A DNA stretch of 7,803 bases from Campylobacterales bacterium (GCA_027081495.1 JALWKJ010000018.1:1-7803), one strand, 5' to 3'; shown: positions 1 to 6,868, counted from the stretch's first letter. Numbers and translations: made by a program. The notes: a model not told the origin generated them from the letters alone.

Positions 1-1156
1 CCGCCGCACCTTGCGCGATACCCTCGTCTCCCATCGCCGGCGTTATGAAGATATTTTCAAAAACTCTTTCATAAATTTTTTTATTTATGATGACATTCGC
101 GCCTACCCCGCCGCTTATAGCGAGATTGGCGCGTTTTGTTCTCTTTTTTACCTCTATAAGATACTTTATAATCACATCTTCGCTAAATCTCTGAACGGCG
201 GCGGCTATATCCTCTTTGGTAAGAGTTTCAAAAATCTTATTTAGGTATTTTTTTTCAAAAATCTTATTCAATATTTCCGGCGCTATTTTCATGCAAAGAT
301 TCTCTTTGTCGATCGTAATCGATTTTATAAGATCGTTATATAAAAAATTTTCCCGCTTGCCAAAAGCCGCGAGAGCTTCTACTTTTCCCTCGTCGGCATT
401 TGGAGTAAATCCCAAAAGATGGGTAAATATAGAATATATATTTCCCAAAGACGCATAGCCGCCGTCCGCAAAGTCATACATTTGCATATTTTTTACAAAA
501 ATATTTTTACTTTCCGCTATCTTTGTAAATTCGCCGTTTTTGACTTCATAAATTTTTGAAAAAGCTCCATCACCCTCTCCGTCGATCGTAAAAACGGCGC
601 AATTATTAAAATCACAGCTAAAATAGGCGCTATATGCATGACATAAATGATGCTCGTAAAAGCTCATATCGATCTTTGCGTTTGGAAATATTTCTAAAAG
701 ATGCGACTTTACAATCTCTTTTAAACTCATCTTTTTGCCAAAAATCTTATAACCTAGATATCTATAACCGTCGCTTTTTAAAAGAAAAGTTTTTACAAAA
801 GCCGTTTTGGAACTTTTTAACTCCTCTTTTCTTTTTGTAAACTCTTTTATATAGAGTCGCTTGTTCTTTTCTTTCAAAAGAGCGCGAAGCATAGTTGACA
901 TTTCGTAGGAGTATTTATTAAATATCCTCTTTTCAAAAGAGAGAGTGGCGACGCCGATTTGAAGCTCTTTTATCTTTGCCGTATCGATCTTTTTATATCT
1001 TATCATCTCTTTGATAGCGTCTATGGGAAAGATGGCGTCATGCTTTATACGACTTACCCTCTCTTGAGAGAGAGCGTAAAAGTCATCTTCAAATATCGCG
1101 AATAAACTCGTATCATGACCGCCGAAAAAGTTAAATCCGATAGTAAGCTTTTGCAC
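1..1156 (-). CDS. NodU/CmcH-family O-carbamoyltransferase, N-terminal part (cut by left window edge)
   Basis: Manual reverse-strand translation gives 385 uninterrupted codons from a GTG at 1156 to the left edge. AAGGA lies 6 nt upstream and an in-frame TAA sits at 1169-1171, so no earlier start is possible. The protein matches the Kae1-like (ASKHA-fold) N-terminal domain of NodU/CmcH/TobZ carbamoyltransferases. Visible motifs are GGHD with His14, the metal-site motif EHHLCHA (His169, His173), IDGEGDG (Asp192), DEGKVEALAAFG near 255-266, SGGVGAN near 348-354 and GDEGIAQGAA (Asp377). The spacing agrees with the TobZ metal ligands as I remember them. Members transfer a carbamoyl group from carbamoyl phosphate, via carbamoyl-adenylate, to a sugar or other hydroxyl. 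The YrdC-like C-terminal catalytic domain (about 200 residues) would lie outside the window. The acceptor is unknown; surface glycan or secondary-metabolite modification is an inference. It lies 45 bp after the sulfite reductase fusion on the same strand. Family assignment is confident; operon membership is not. Confidence 0.88.
   Translation of the reverse strand, partial: MQKLTIGFNFFGGHDTSLFAIFEDDFYALSQERVSRIKHDAIFPIDAIKEMIRYKKIDTAKIKELQIGVATLSFEKRIFNKYSYEMSTMLRALLKEKNKRLYIKEFTKRKEELKSSKTAFVKTFLLKSDGYRYLGYKIFGKKMSLKEIVKSHLLEIFPNAKIDMSFYEHHLCHAYSAYFSCDFNNCAVFTIDGEGDGAFSKIYEVKNGEFTKIAESKNIFVKNMQMYDFADGGYASLGNIYSIFTHLLGFTPNADEGKVEALAAFGKRENFLYNDLIKSITIDKENLCMKIAPEILNKIFEKKYLNKIFETLTKEDIAAAVQRFSEDVIIKYLIEVKKRTKRANLAISGGVGANVIINKKIYERVFENIFITPAMGDEGIAQGAA
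226..268. repeat. 16-bp direct repeat, 27-bp period, inside the carbamoyltransferase gene
   Basis: The 16-bp sequence at 226-241 recurs exactly at 253-268, giving a period of 27 bp (nine codons). In the protein it encodes a repeated LNKIFE six residues long, near residues 296-310. It preserves the frame and may be an old in-frame duplication or chance in AT-rich sequence coding Lys/Ile/Phe/Glu. Confidence 0.6.
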
Positions 1157-1162
1157 AAATGA

Positions 1163-1167
1163 TCCTT
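1163..1167 (-). promoter_or_regulatory. Ribosome binding site for the GTG-started carbamoyltransferase
   Basis: AAGGA on the minus strand lies 6 nt before GTG 1156. It decides the start, because the frame has no ATG nearby and is closed by TAA three codons beyond the site. Confidence 0.7.
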
Positions 1168-1171
1168 TTTA

Positions 1172-1197
1172 GATACTTAAGAGTATCCAAAGGATAC
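1172..1197. repeat. Two overlapping small inverted repeats between the fusion gene and the carbamoyltransferase gene
   Basis: GATACT (1172-1177) pairs with AGTATC (1182-1187) across a 4-nt loop. GTATCC (1183-1188) pairs with GGATAC (1192-1197) across AAA. The two hairpins share bases 1183-1187 and so exclude each other. In the direction of transcription (minus strand) they are not followed by a T-run, so this does not read as a standard intrinsic terminator. It could be a weak processing or attenuation element, or nothing. Confidence 0.45.
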
Positions 1198-1201
1198 CCG
1201 G

Positions 1202-3427
1202 TCAGTTTTTCGGCATATCGAACTTCTTTATAAAAAGCTCTCCCTCGTCGTTAAAATGAAGATAATAAAGAAGATCTTTTTTTACGCCAAGATCGCAAAG
1301 ATACCTTAAAGCCAGATTCGCCTGAAGCGAAGCCGTATGCATCACTATCGGCGCGGCTATGCCCGCCGGTTTTCTATCGGTTATCTTAAAACTTTCAAAA
1401 CCGCTTTTTTCAAAAAAGCAAACTTGCGCGTTAAAAGCTTCGACCGAACCGTAAATCCAGGGCGTATTCGTCTCTTTTGCAAAATCGTCGATTTTCTTTC
1501 TTGAAGGTAAATTGTCCGTTGCGTCTATAATAAGATCGACCTTTGAAGCATTTTTTTTAAATTGATCAAAATCGCAATTATGCGCGATCGCCTTGACAAA
1601 CGGGCATCTTTTTTCAAGAAGCTTTGCCAAAACCTCCGCTTTTGGAAGATTTTCGTCTTCCGTTTTAAAAGCGATTTGTCTATGAATGTTATGAATGCTT
1701 ACTTTATCGAAATCGACTAAATGTATCTCTCCTATACCGCTTGCGCCAAGAGATATGCCAAGAGACGACCCAAGCCCGCCGCAGCCTATAATGGCGATCT
1801 TTTTATTTTGTAGATTTCTTTGAACGCTTTTGCCCCAAAGCTGTATCTGTCTGTTGAAATATTCATCCATAGGGGAATCTCCGTAACTTTTTATCAGATA
1901 ATCGTTAAAATTATTATAGCCGTTTTTTTTTGATAAATAGTCATTGAGAATCTTTTCTACCAGAAACTCTACTTTATCGGCGGGGACTTTTATATCCGTT
2001 TTTATGGCAAAACTTCTATTTTTACCATCCATAACCGCGCCGACATAGAGAGCAAATCCCTCCTCTATCTTGTTCTCTTTTTTGATCTTCGTACCGACAA
2101 ATCCAAGATTCGCTATGGGAGCATGCGCGCATGAGTTGGGACAACCGTTAAATGAGATAGCGATATTTTCAAAATTCGGAAACTTTTTATCGAGATATGC
2201 CGTTACCCTTTTTTGTAAATCCTTTGTCTCGCTAACAGCGAATTTGCAATATTTCAACCCCGTGCATGCCGTATTTTTAACTCTAAACGCAGATGGATTT
2301 GCATAAAAACGGCTTTTTTGCATCTCTTTTATAAAATCGTCAACGGCTTTTTTATCTATATCATGCACTATAAAATTTTGAGAAGTCGTAAACGAGAGCT
2401 TTTTTATCTGATATTTTTTCATAGCTTTATAGATATTTTTTAAACCCTTCGCATTTAATACGCCCGCATCCGTACTAAAACCTACATGAAAACGCCCCTT
2501 TTTTACGCTTTTTTCAACCCCAAAGTGATTTCTTTGCAAGTAGGGTTCCAAAGAGTCGGCAACAGGGTTTAAAAATCTAAATCCCAAAACCTCTTCAAGC
2601 CAATTTTTAAATTGAGAAAAGCCCATCTCTTCGATCATATGACCGACTCTGGCTTTTGCTCTATTTTTTCTGTTTCCGCAATTTTTAAAAATATTGACAA
2701 TCTCTTTAGCGACCTTTAAAATCTTATCTTCCTCGATAAAACCAAGCTTCTTGGCAAAAGACCTGTTGCTGCCAAGACCGCCGCCGACACTCACAAGGTA
2801 GAGTATCTTCGAATCGACATTTTTCGCCACAAAACTTAAATCCTGAATCTCATGCGTTACGCACTCTTTTTTGCATCCGCAAACTCCGATTTTAAACTTT
2901 CTTGGAAGATTGATAAACTCGCTGTTTGCTTGAAAAAAGGCGTTTAGTTTTTTAACGATTTTCGTCGTATCGGCTATCTCCTTTTTCACTTTGCCGCTTA
3001 AAGGGCAAGTTACTATATTTCTAACGCAATCGCCGGACGCCATCTGAGCGCTAAGCCCCACGGATTCAAGCATTTCAAAGATTTTAGGTAAGTCTTTTAC
3101 CCTGATCCAGTGAAATTGGATATCCTCTCTTGTCGTAATATCGGCGCTGTTATTGGCATATTTTGAAGAGATTTTATAGAGCGTTTTTAACTGCTTTCTA
3201 TCAATTTTCGCGTTTACTATCTTTACGCGAAGCATATAAAAGCTCTTTTTTTCGTCGTTTGAGCTTTTTGAGTGCGGATAAAGCCCGTACCACTTCATCC
3301 GCTCTATCGTCTCGTCATCGACGATTTCGCCGTTTTTTGCATATTTTTTTATATCCTTCAAAACTTTCAAAGGATTCTTTTGGGCTTTGATTCTCTCTAC
3401 TCTTTGCGCTTTAGTCTCTTTTATCAT
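1202..3427 (-). CDS. Siroheme sulfite (nitrite) reductase fused to a ThiF/MoeB/HesA-type E1 domain
   Basis: The 741-residue protein has two parts. Residues about 1-500 form a ferredoxin-type nitrite/sulfite reductase, with a first ferredoxin-like half-domain (about 60-125, including TTREDIQFHW), a first siroheme domain with GDCVRNIVTCPLSG (132-145), a second half-domain (about 300-370), and the cluster motif C388-x5-C394 ... C429-x3-C433 that ligates the coupled siroheme and 4Fe-4S centre. Residues about 520-741 form an E1 domain with NRQIQL (R526), the nucleotide loop GCGGLGS (548-554), DFD (572-574), HRQ (582-584), K596 and DATDN (635-639). These match the adenylating residues of MoeB/ThiF, but the zinc CxxC pairs and catalytic-loop cysteine are absent. 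The expected activity is six-electron reduction of sulfite to sulfide in the cytoplasm, with adenylation of a sulfur-carrier C-terminus. Nitrite cannot be excluded from motifs alone, but four upstream cys-type genes favour sulfite. ATG 3427 lies 8 bp after cysN, with an AGGA site overlapping its stop. Confidence 0.92.
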   Translation of the reverse strand: MIKETKAQRVERIKAQKNPLKVLKDIKKYAKNGEIVDDETIERMKWYGLYPHSKSSNDEKKSFYMLRVKIVNAKIDRKQLKTLYKISSKYANNSADITTREDIQFHWIRVKDLPKIFEMLESVGLSAQMASGDCVRNIVTCPLSGKVKKEIADTTKIVKKLNAFFQANSEFINLPRKFKIGVCGCKKECVTHEIQDLSFVAKNVDSKILYLVSVGGGLGSNRSFAKKLGFIEEDKILKVAKEIVNIFKNCGNRKNRAKARVGHMIEEMGFSQFKNWLEEVLGFRFLNPVADSLEPYLQRNHFGVEKSVKKGRFHVGFSTDAGVLNAKGLKNIYKAMKKYQIKKLSFTTSQNFIVHDIDKKAVDDFIKEMQKSRFYANPSAFRVKNTACTGLKYCKFAVSETKDLQKRVTAYLDKKFPNFENIAISFNGCPNSCAHAPIANLGFVGTKIKKENKIEEGFALYVGAVMDGKNRSFAIKTDIKVPADKVEFLVEKILNDYLSKKNGYNNFNDYLIKSYGDSPMDEYFNRQIQLWGKSVQRNLQNKKIAIIGCGGLGSSLGISLGASGIGEIHLVDFDKVSIHNIHRQIAFKTEDENLPKAEVLAKLLEKRCPFVKAIAHNCDFDQFKKNASKVDLIIDATDNLPSRKKIDDFAKETNTPWIYGSVEAFNAQVCFFEKSGFESFKITDRKPAGIAAPIVMHTASLQANLALRYLCDLGVKKDLLYYLHFNDEGELFIKKFDMPKN

Positions 3428-3435
3428 GACAAATC

Positions 3436-4860
3436 CTATATGGCGTAATCGCCGATTTTTGTTATATCTTTCGCTTCCCAGTGAGGAAAATGTTTTCTAA
3501 TCAAAGCATTCATCTCGATCTCGAAATCGCTATAATTATGAGCTTTTTGCGTTGAAGACTCTTTTACTATCATGCCGGCTCCCACGGTATTGTTTGAGAT
3601 GCGGTCTATGATGATAAAACTTCCAGTTTCCCTGTTTTTTTCGTACGCGTCGGCCGCAATCGGCGAATTTAGATCGATTTTTGCATATCCTATCTCGTTT
3701 AATTCGAGCTGATTGGTCTCTTTTTCCAAAAGGGTGTTTACATCCTTTTTATAGTAAAAAAAGTCAATCATACCGCCGGTTATCGTTGTAGATCGCTTTA
3801 TATAGTAACTTTTGTTTTTCACGAGCGGCTCTTCGCCCATCCAGACGATATGTACATCCCAGCTTCTTGAAACAGGCGCTAAATTGTCGCTTTTTGTTAT
3901 CATATCTCCCCTGCTTATATCAAGCTCCCTGTCCAAAAGCAAAGTTACGGCGTCGCCTGCGCTCGCGCTTTTTAAATTATCGTTATCATATGTCACGATA
4001 GACTTAACGACAGCCTTTTTTTTAGACGGCAAAACCGTGATCTCGTCGCCCGGTTTTATAACCCCCGAAGCTATCGTGCCGCAGTATCCTCTAAAATCAA
4101 GATCGGGTCTGTTTACATACTGTACACAAAATCTGAAATCTTTATAGTTAAAAGTATCGAAAATATCGATACTCTCAAGCGTATCCATCAAGGTTTTTCC
4201 CCGATACCAGCTTAGATTTTCCGTTTTGTTTACGACATTGTCGCCCTCTAAAGCCGAGAGAGGAATAAATCTTACATCTTTTAGTTTCAGCTCTTTTGCG
4301 AAATTTAGATAATCTTCTTTAATATTTTCAAACACCCGCTTATCGTAATCGACCAAATCCATCTTGTTTACGCAAACGATTATATGTTTGATACCAAGAA
4401 GAGAGACTATGAAACTATGTCTTCTTGTCTGAGTCAGGACGCCTTTTCGCGCGTCTATGAGTATCACGGCAAGATCGGCGGTACTTGCGCCTGTCGCCAT
4501 GTTTCTTGTGTATTGTTCATGTCCCGGGGTATCGGCTATGATAAATTTTCTCTTGTTCGTCGAAAAATATCTATAGGCTACATCTATCGTGATTCCCTGT
4601 TCTCTTTCGCTTTGAAGCCCGTCAACCAAAAGGGCAAGATCGACCTTTCCTCCGGTAGTTCCGCTTTTTTTGCTATCTTTTTCGATCGATCTTAACTGAT
4701 CCTCATATATCATCTTGCTATCGTGAAGCAATCTTCCTATAAGAGTACTCTTGCCGTCGTCCACGCTTCCGCAAGTGATAAATCTAAGCATATCTTTTCT
4801 CTCATGCTCTTTTAAATACTCGCAAATATTTTCGCTTATCAGACTGTTTTGATTTGCCAT
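3436..4860 (-). CDS. cysN: Sulfate adenylyltransferase subunit 1 (GTPase)
   Basis: CysN is the GTP-hydrolysing subunit of ATP sulfurylase. GTP hydrolysis drives the otherwise unfavourable formation of APS from sulfate and ATP by its partner CysD. The 474 residues match the length of stand-alone CysN (about 475 in E. coli), so there is no fused APS-kinase (CysC) domain. Visible G motifs are GSVDDGKST (31-39, P loop), the switch region ending in GITID (99-103), DTPGH (110-114) and NKMD (165-168). EF-Tu-like beta-barrel domains follow from about residue 235, with the conserved RPDLDFRGYCG stretch. The ATG overlaps the cysD stop by one base (TAATG), a layout typical of translational coupling between subunits made in equal amounts. 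The fused sulfite reductase gene follows after 8 bp. Confidence 0.97.
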   Translation of the reverse strand: MANQNSLISENICEYLKEHERKDMLRFITCGSVDDGKSTLIGRLLHDSKMIYEDQLRSIEKDSKKSGTTGGKVDLALLVDGLQSEREQGITIDVAYRYFSTNKRKFIIADTPGHEQYTRNMATGASTADLAVILIDARKGVLTQTRRHSFIVSLLGIKHIIVCVNKMDLVDYDKRVFENIKEDYLNFAKELKLKDVRFIPLSALEGDNVVNKTENLSWYRGKTLMDTLESIDIFDTFNYKDFRFCVQYVNRPDLDFRGYCGTIASGVIKPGDEITVLPSKKKAVVKSIVTYDNDNLKSASAGDAVTLLLDRELDISRGDMITKSDNLAPVSRSWDVHIVWMGEEPLVKNKSYYIKRSTTITGGMIDFFYYKKDVNTLLEKETNQLELNEIGYAKIDLNSPIAADAYEKNRETGSFIIIDRISNNTVGAGMIVKESSTQKAHNYSDFEIEMNALIRKHFPHWEAKDITKIGDYAI

Positions 4861-5771
4861 TAGAAATACCCCTCTATCTTCTTTTTTTCCATCGAACCGG
4901 CCTCATCGCTATCTATGAGCCTTCCCTCTCTCTCGCTTGTTTTTGTTAAAAGCATCTCTTTGATCACCTCTTCAAGCGTCTCGGCGCTTGATTCTACCGC
5001 TCCCGTTAACGGATAACATCCAAGAGTTCTAAATCTAACGCTTTTTTCCTCCGCTTTTTGGGCGTACTCTTTTGGCATGCGCTCATCATCGACCATGATT
5101 AAAACCCCGTCTATCTCAACAACAGGTCGTTTTTTCGCAAAATAGAGCGGAACGATCGGTATATCCTCAAGATAGATATATTGCCAGATATCAAGCTCGG
5201 TCCAGTTTGAAAGAGGAAATACCCTGATGCTTTCTCCTTTTGAGAGTTTTGCGTTATATATGTTCCAAAGTTCGGGTCTTTGGTTTTTCGGATCCCATCT
5301 GTGATTTTTGTCTCTAAAGGAGTAAATTCTCTCTTTCGCCCTGCTCTTTTCCTCATCTCTTCTGGCGCCGCCGAAAACCGCGTCAAACTTATAGATATCC
5401 AAAGCCTCTCTCAAACCCTGCGTTTTAAAGATATCGGTATGAACGCGGCTTCCGTGTGTGAAGGGACCTATATTTTTCTCCACTCCCTCCTTGCAGGTAT
5501 GCACTAAAAGTTTTAACCCAAGCTCCTTTACTCTTTTATCTCTAAACTCTATCATCTCTTTAAATTTCCAAGTCGTATCGACATGAACCAAAGGAAACGG
5601 AGGTTTAGCCGGATAAAAGGCTTTAAGAGCCAAATGAAGCATCACCGAAGAGTCTTTTCCTATAGAATAGAGCATCGCGGGATTTTCAAACTCCGCAGCC
5701 ACCTCTCGCATGATATGAATAGATTCCGCCTCCAGTCTTTTTAGATGCGACACCCTCTTTTTGTCTATCAT
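4860..5771 (-). CDS. cysD: Sulfate adenylyltransferase subunit 2
   Basis: CysD is the catalytic subunit of ATP sulfurylase, adenylating sulfate to APS together with CysN. It belongs to the N-type ATP pyrophosphatase superfamily, with the PP-loop SIGKDSS at 36-42. Family blocks are LEAESIHIMREVAAEF (13-28), HVDTTWKF (63-70), FGGARRDEEKSRAKER (133-148) and a C-terminal GRLxDxDxxGSMExKKxEGYF pattern. I chose ATG 5771 (303 residues; the E. coli protein has 302) over an ATG 30 bp further upstream. It has AAGGAG 7 nt away, and the product then begins like the family, with a short lead into the HLKRLEAES block. The upstream alternative would add ten residues with no family counterpart. The ATGA overlap with the cysH stop and the one-base overlap with cysN indicate a tightly coupled operon. 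Confidence 0.97.
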   Translation of the reverse strand: MIDKKRVSHLKRLEAESIHIMREVAAEFENPAMLYSIGKDSSVMLHLALKAFYPAKPPFPLVHVDTTWKFKEMIEFRDKRVKELGLKLLVHTCKEGVEKNIGPFTHGSRVHTDIFKTQGLREALDIYKFDAVFGGARRDEEKSRAKERIYSFRDKNHRWDPKNQRPELWNIYNAKLSKGESIRVFPLSNWTELDIWQYIYLEDIPIVPLYFAKKRPVVEIDGVLIMVDDERMPKEYAQKAEEKSVRFRTLGCYPLTGAVESSAETLEEVIKEMLLTKTSEREGRLIDSDEAGSMEKKKIEGYF

Positions 5772-6478
5772 GATTGTTCTCCTTTTATGTGCAGTCCGCA
5801 CTCTTTATGTTCGGGGTTTTCCCACCACCATCTGCCCTCTCTTATATCTTCGCCCTCGCTTATTGCTCTACTGCATGGCGCGCAACCTATACTCTCATAT
5901 CCCAAAGAGTGCAATTTATTAAACGGCACATCGTTATCATTTATATATTCCCACACTTTATCCAGACTCCAGTGCGCAAGCGGATTTATTTTTATAAGTT
6001 TAAACGACTCGTCAAATTCGACTCTTTGTATATCGGATCTGGTGATACTCTGAGAGGCTCTTAGTCCCGTTATCCAAACCTCAAGACCGCGCAAAGCCCT
6101 TTTTAGAGGCTCTATCTTTCTAATGCGGCAACACTCTTTTCTGTTTTGAATACTCTCATAAAAGGCGTTTATCCCTTTTTTATTTACATACTCCTCCACA
6201 CTGGCGCTATTTGGGAAAAAAACTTCTATCCTGATGCCGTATTTGCTGTTTGTCTTTTCCAAAAGCTCATAACTCTCGTTAGCCAATCTCCCCGTATCCA
6301 GCGTGAAAATTTTCGTATCTTTTTTAATGCTTTGTATCATGTGGGTTAATACTTGATCTTCAGCCCCGAGACTCGACGCAAAAGCGATCTTTTGGTCATA
6401 TTTTGTTAAAAAAAATTCAAGAAACTCTTTCGTGTCCAAATCTTTAGTTTGATTTCGCAACTCTTTTATAACTCTCAA
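5768..6478 (-). CDS. cysH: Assimilatory adenylylsulfate (APS) reductase
   Basis: CysH reduces activated sulfate to sulfite using thioredoxin or a similar thiol donor. The 236-residue protein has the nucleotide-binding SSLGAEDQV (35-43), LDTGR (60-64), the paired cysteines C116-C117 in ECCRIRKIEPL, TGLRASQS (137-144), the second pair C199/C202 in IGCAPC, and the catalytic ECGLH (C227) near the C-terminus. The CC...CxxC set binds a 4Fe-4S cluster and marks enzymes that use APS; classical PAPS reductases lack it. This fits the absence of an APS kinase in the operon. The start is TTG at 6478, supported by AGGAG 5 nt upstream (6484-6488) overlapping the stop of the preceding gene. The stop overlaps the cysD ATG in an ATGA arrangement. 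Whether it also accepts PAPS cannot be told from sequence. Confidence 0.95.
   Translation of the reverse strand: MRVIKELRNQTKDLDTKEFLEFFLTKYDQKIAFASSLGAEDQVLTHMIQSIKKDTKIFTLDTGRLANESYELLEKTNSKYGIRIEVFFPNSASVEEYVNKKGINAFYESIQNRKECCRIRKIEPLKRALRGLEVWITGLRASQSITRSDIQRVEFDESFKLIKINPLAHWSLDKVWEYINDNDVPFNKLHSLGYESIGCAPCSRAISEGEDIREGRWWWENPEHKECGLHIKGEQS
5779..5784 (-). promoter_or_regulatory. Ribosome binding site that fixes the cysD start
   Basis: AAGGAG on the minus strand lies 7 nt before ATG 5771, inside the last codons of cysH. It supports the shorter 303-residue CysD. Confidence 0.8.
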
Positions 6479-6486
6479 TATCTCTC

Positions 6487-6714
6487 CTATATGTGATAAT
6501 CTATATCTTTTTTAACCCGCCCGAAACTTATGCGATTCCAAGCTCTTTCATGAAAATAAAAAAGCACCATTTTAGTAATAAGCTCAATAGAGCCGATAGA
6601 TGCCGCCATAGCGAAACTTCCCGTAATAAGATACGATATGACAACGGTATCAAGAGTGCCAAGCGCCCTCCAAGAGATCGTCTTGACAACGCTTCTATAC
6701 GGTTTTTCATGCAT
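6487..6714 (-). CDS. Small DUF2061 membrane protein
   Basis: The 75-residue protein fits the DUF2061 family. It has a short basic N-terminus, the family-like K-x-x-SWRALGT-x-DT motif (residues 11-22), two likely membrane helices (about 18-33 and 36-54) and a closing FHERAW motif (54-59) followed by a charged tail. The function of the family is not established. As the first gene of a sulfate-assimilation operon, it may assist sulfate or sulfite movement or a membrane-linked redox step, but that is inference from position only. I chose ATG 6714, which has GGAG 6 nt upstream, over an in-frame TTG at 6726 whose codons include that same GGAG. The TAG stop at 6487-6489 overlaps the cysH ribosome binding site, and the intergenic gap is only 8 bp. 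Confidence 0.85.
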   Translation of the reverse strand: MHEKPYRSVVKTISWRALGTLDTVVISYLITGSFAMAASIGSIELITKMVLFYFHERAWNRISFGRVKKDIDYHI

Positions 6715-6720
6715 TTTTCG

Positions 6721-6724
6721 CTCC
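6721..6724 (-). promoter_or_regulatory. Ribosome binding site that fixes the DUF2061 start
   Basis: GGAG on the minus strand lies 6 nt before ATG 6714. The upstream in-frame TTG at 6726 would begin within this site and has no good site of its own. Confidence 0.65.
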
Positions 6725-6772
6725 AAATATAGTATATCTATCTATTTACAAAGGATTATCTTTTGAAATTAG

Positions 6773-6801
6773 AGTATATTAGAATTTTTCATGAAAGTCA
6801 A
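6773..6801 (-). promoter_or_regulatory. Sigma70-type promoter of the sulfur-assimilation operon
   Basis: On the minus strand, TTGACT (6796-6801) and TATACT (6773-6778) are separated by exactly 17 nt. Each hexamer differs from consensus at one position. The predicted transcript start near 6766 leaves a leader of about 50 nt before ATG 6714. The leader is AT-rich and shows no strong hairpin or recognisable riboswitch. Confidence 0.75.
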
Positions 6802-6833
6802 GTAATCATATCAATAAAGTAGATTTTATTAAA

Positions 6834-6847
6834 AATTACGCGTAATT
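6834..6847. promoter_or_regulatory. 14-bp perfect palindrome upstream of the operon promoter, possible operator
   Basis: AATTACGCGTAATT reads the same on both strands. Its centre lies about 39 bp upstream of the -35 hexamer, where an activator dimer could bind. The regulator is not identified and the palindrome is short enough that chance is possible in AT-rich DNA. Confidence 0.4.
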
Positions 6848-6868
6848 ATCCGCTTTGTTATCTGAAGT

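Noticed and set aside
11..840. Plus-strand open frames in the left region
   Set aside because: They have no family motifs or good ribosome binding sites and lie opposite the carbamoyltransferase frame, which has clear conserved motifs over its whole length.
1160..1201. Rho-independent terminator after the fusion gene
   Set aside because: The hairpins are short and no T-run follows on the minus strand; the five T residues at 1166-1170 read as A residues in the transcript.
1202..3427. Assimilatory nitrite reductase (NirA) as the main call
   Set aside because: The siroheme reductase motifs do not separate nitrite from sulfite enzymes, but the gene sits in a sulfate-activation and APS-reduction operon and no nitrate or nitrite genes are nearby.
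5772..5801. Upstream ATG extension of cysD
   Set aside because: The ten extra residues have no counterpart in CysD proteins, and a strong ribosome binding site supports the start at 5771.
5768..6478. PAPS reductase
   Set aside because: The paired cysteines C116-C117 and C199/C202 indicate the 4Fe-4S APS reductase type, and there is no APS kinase in the operon.
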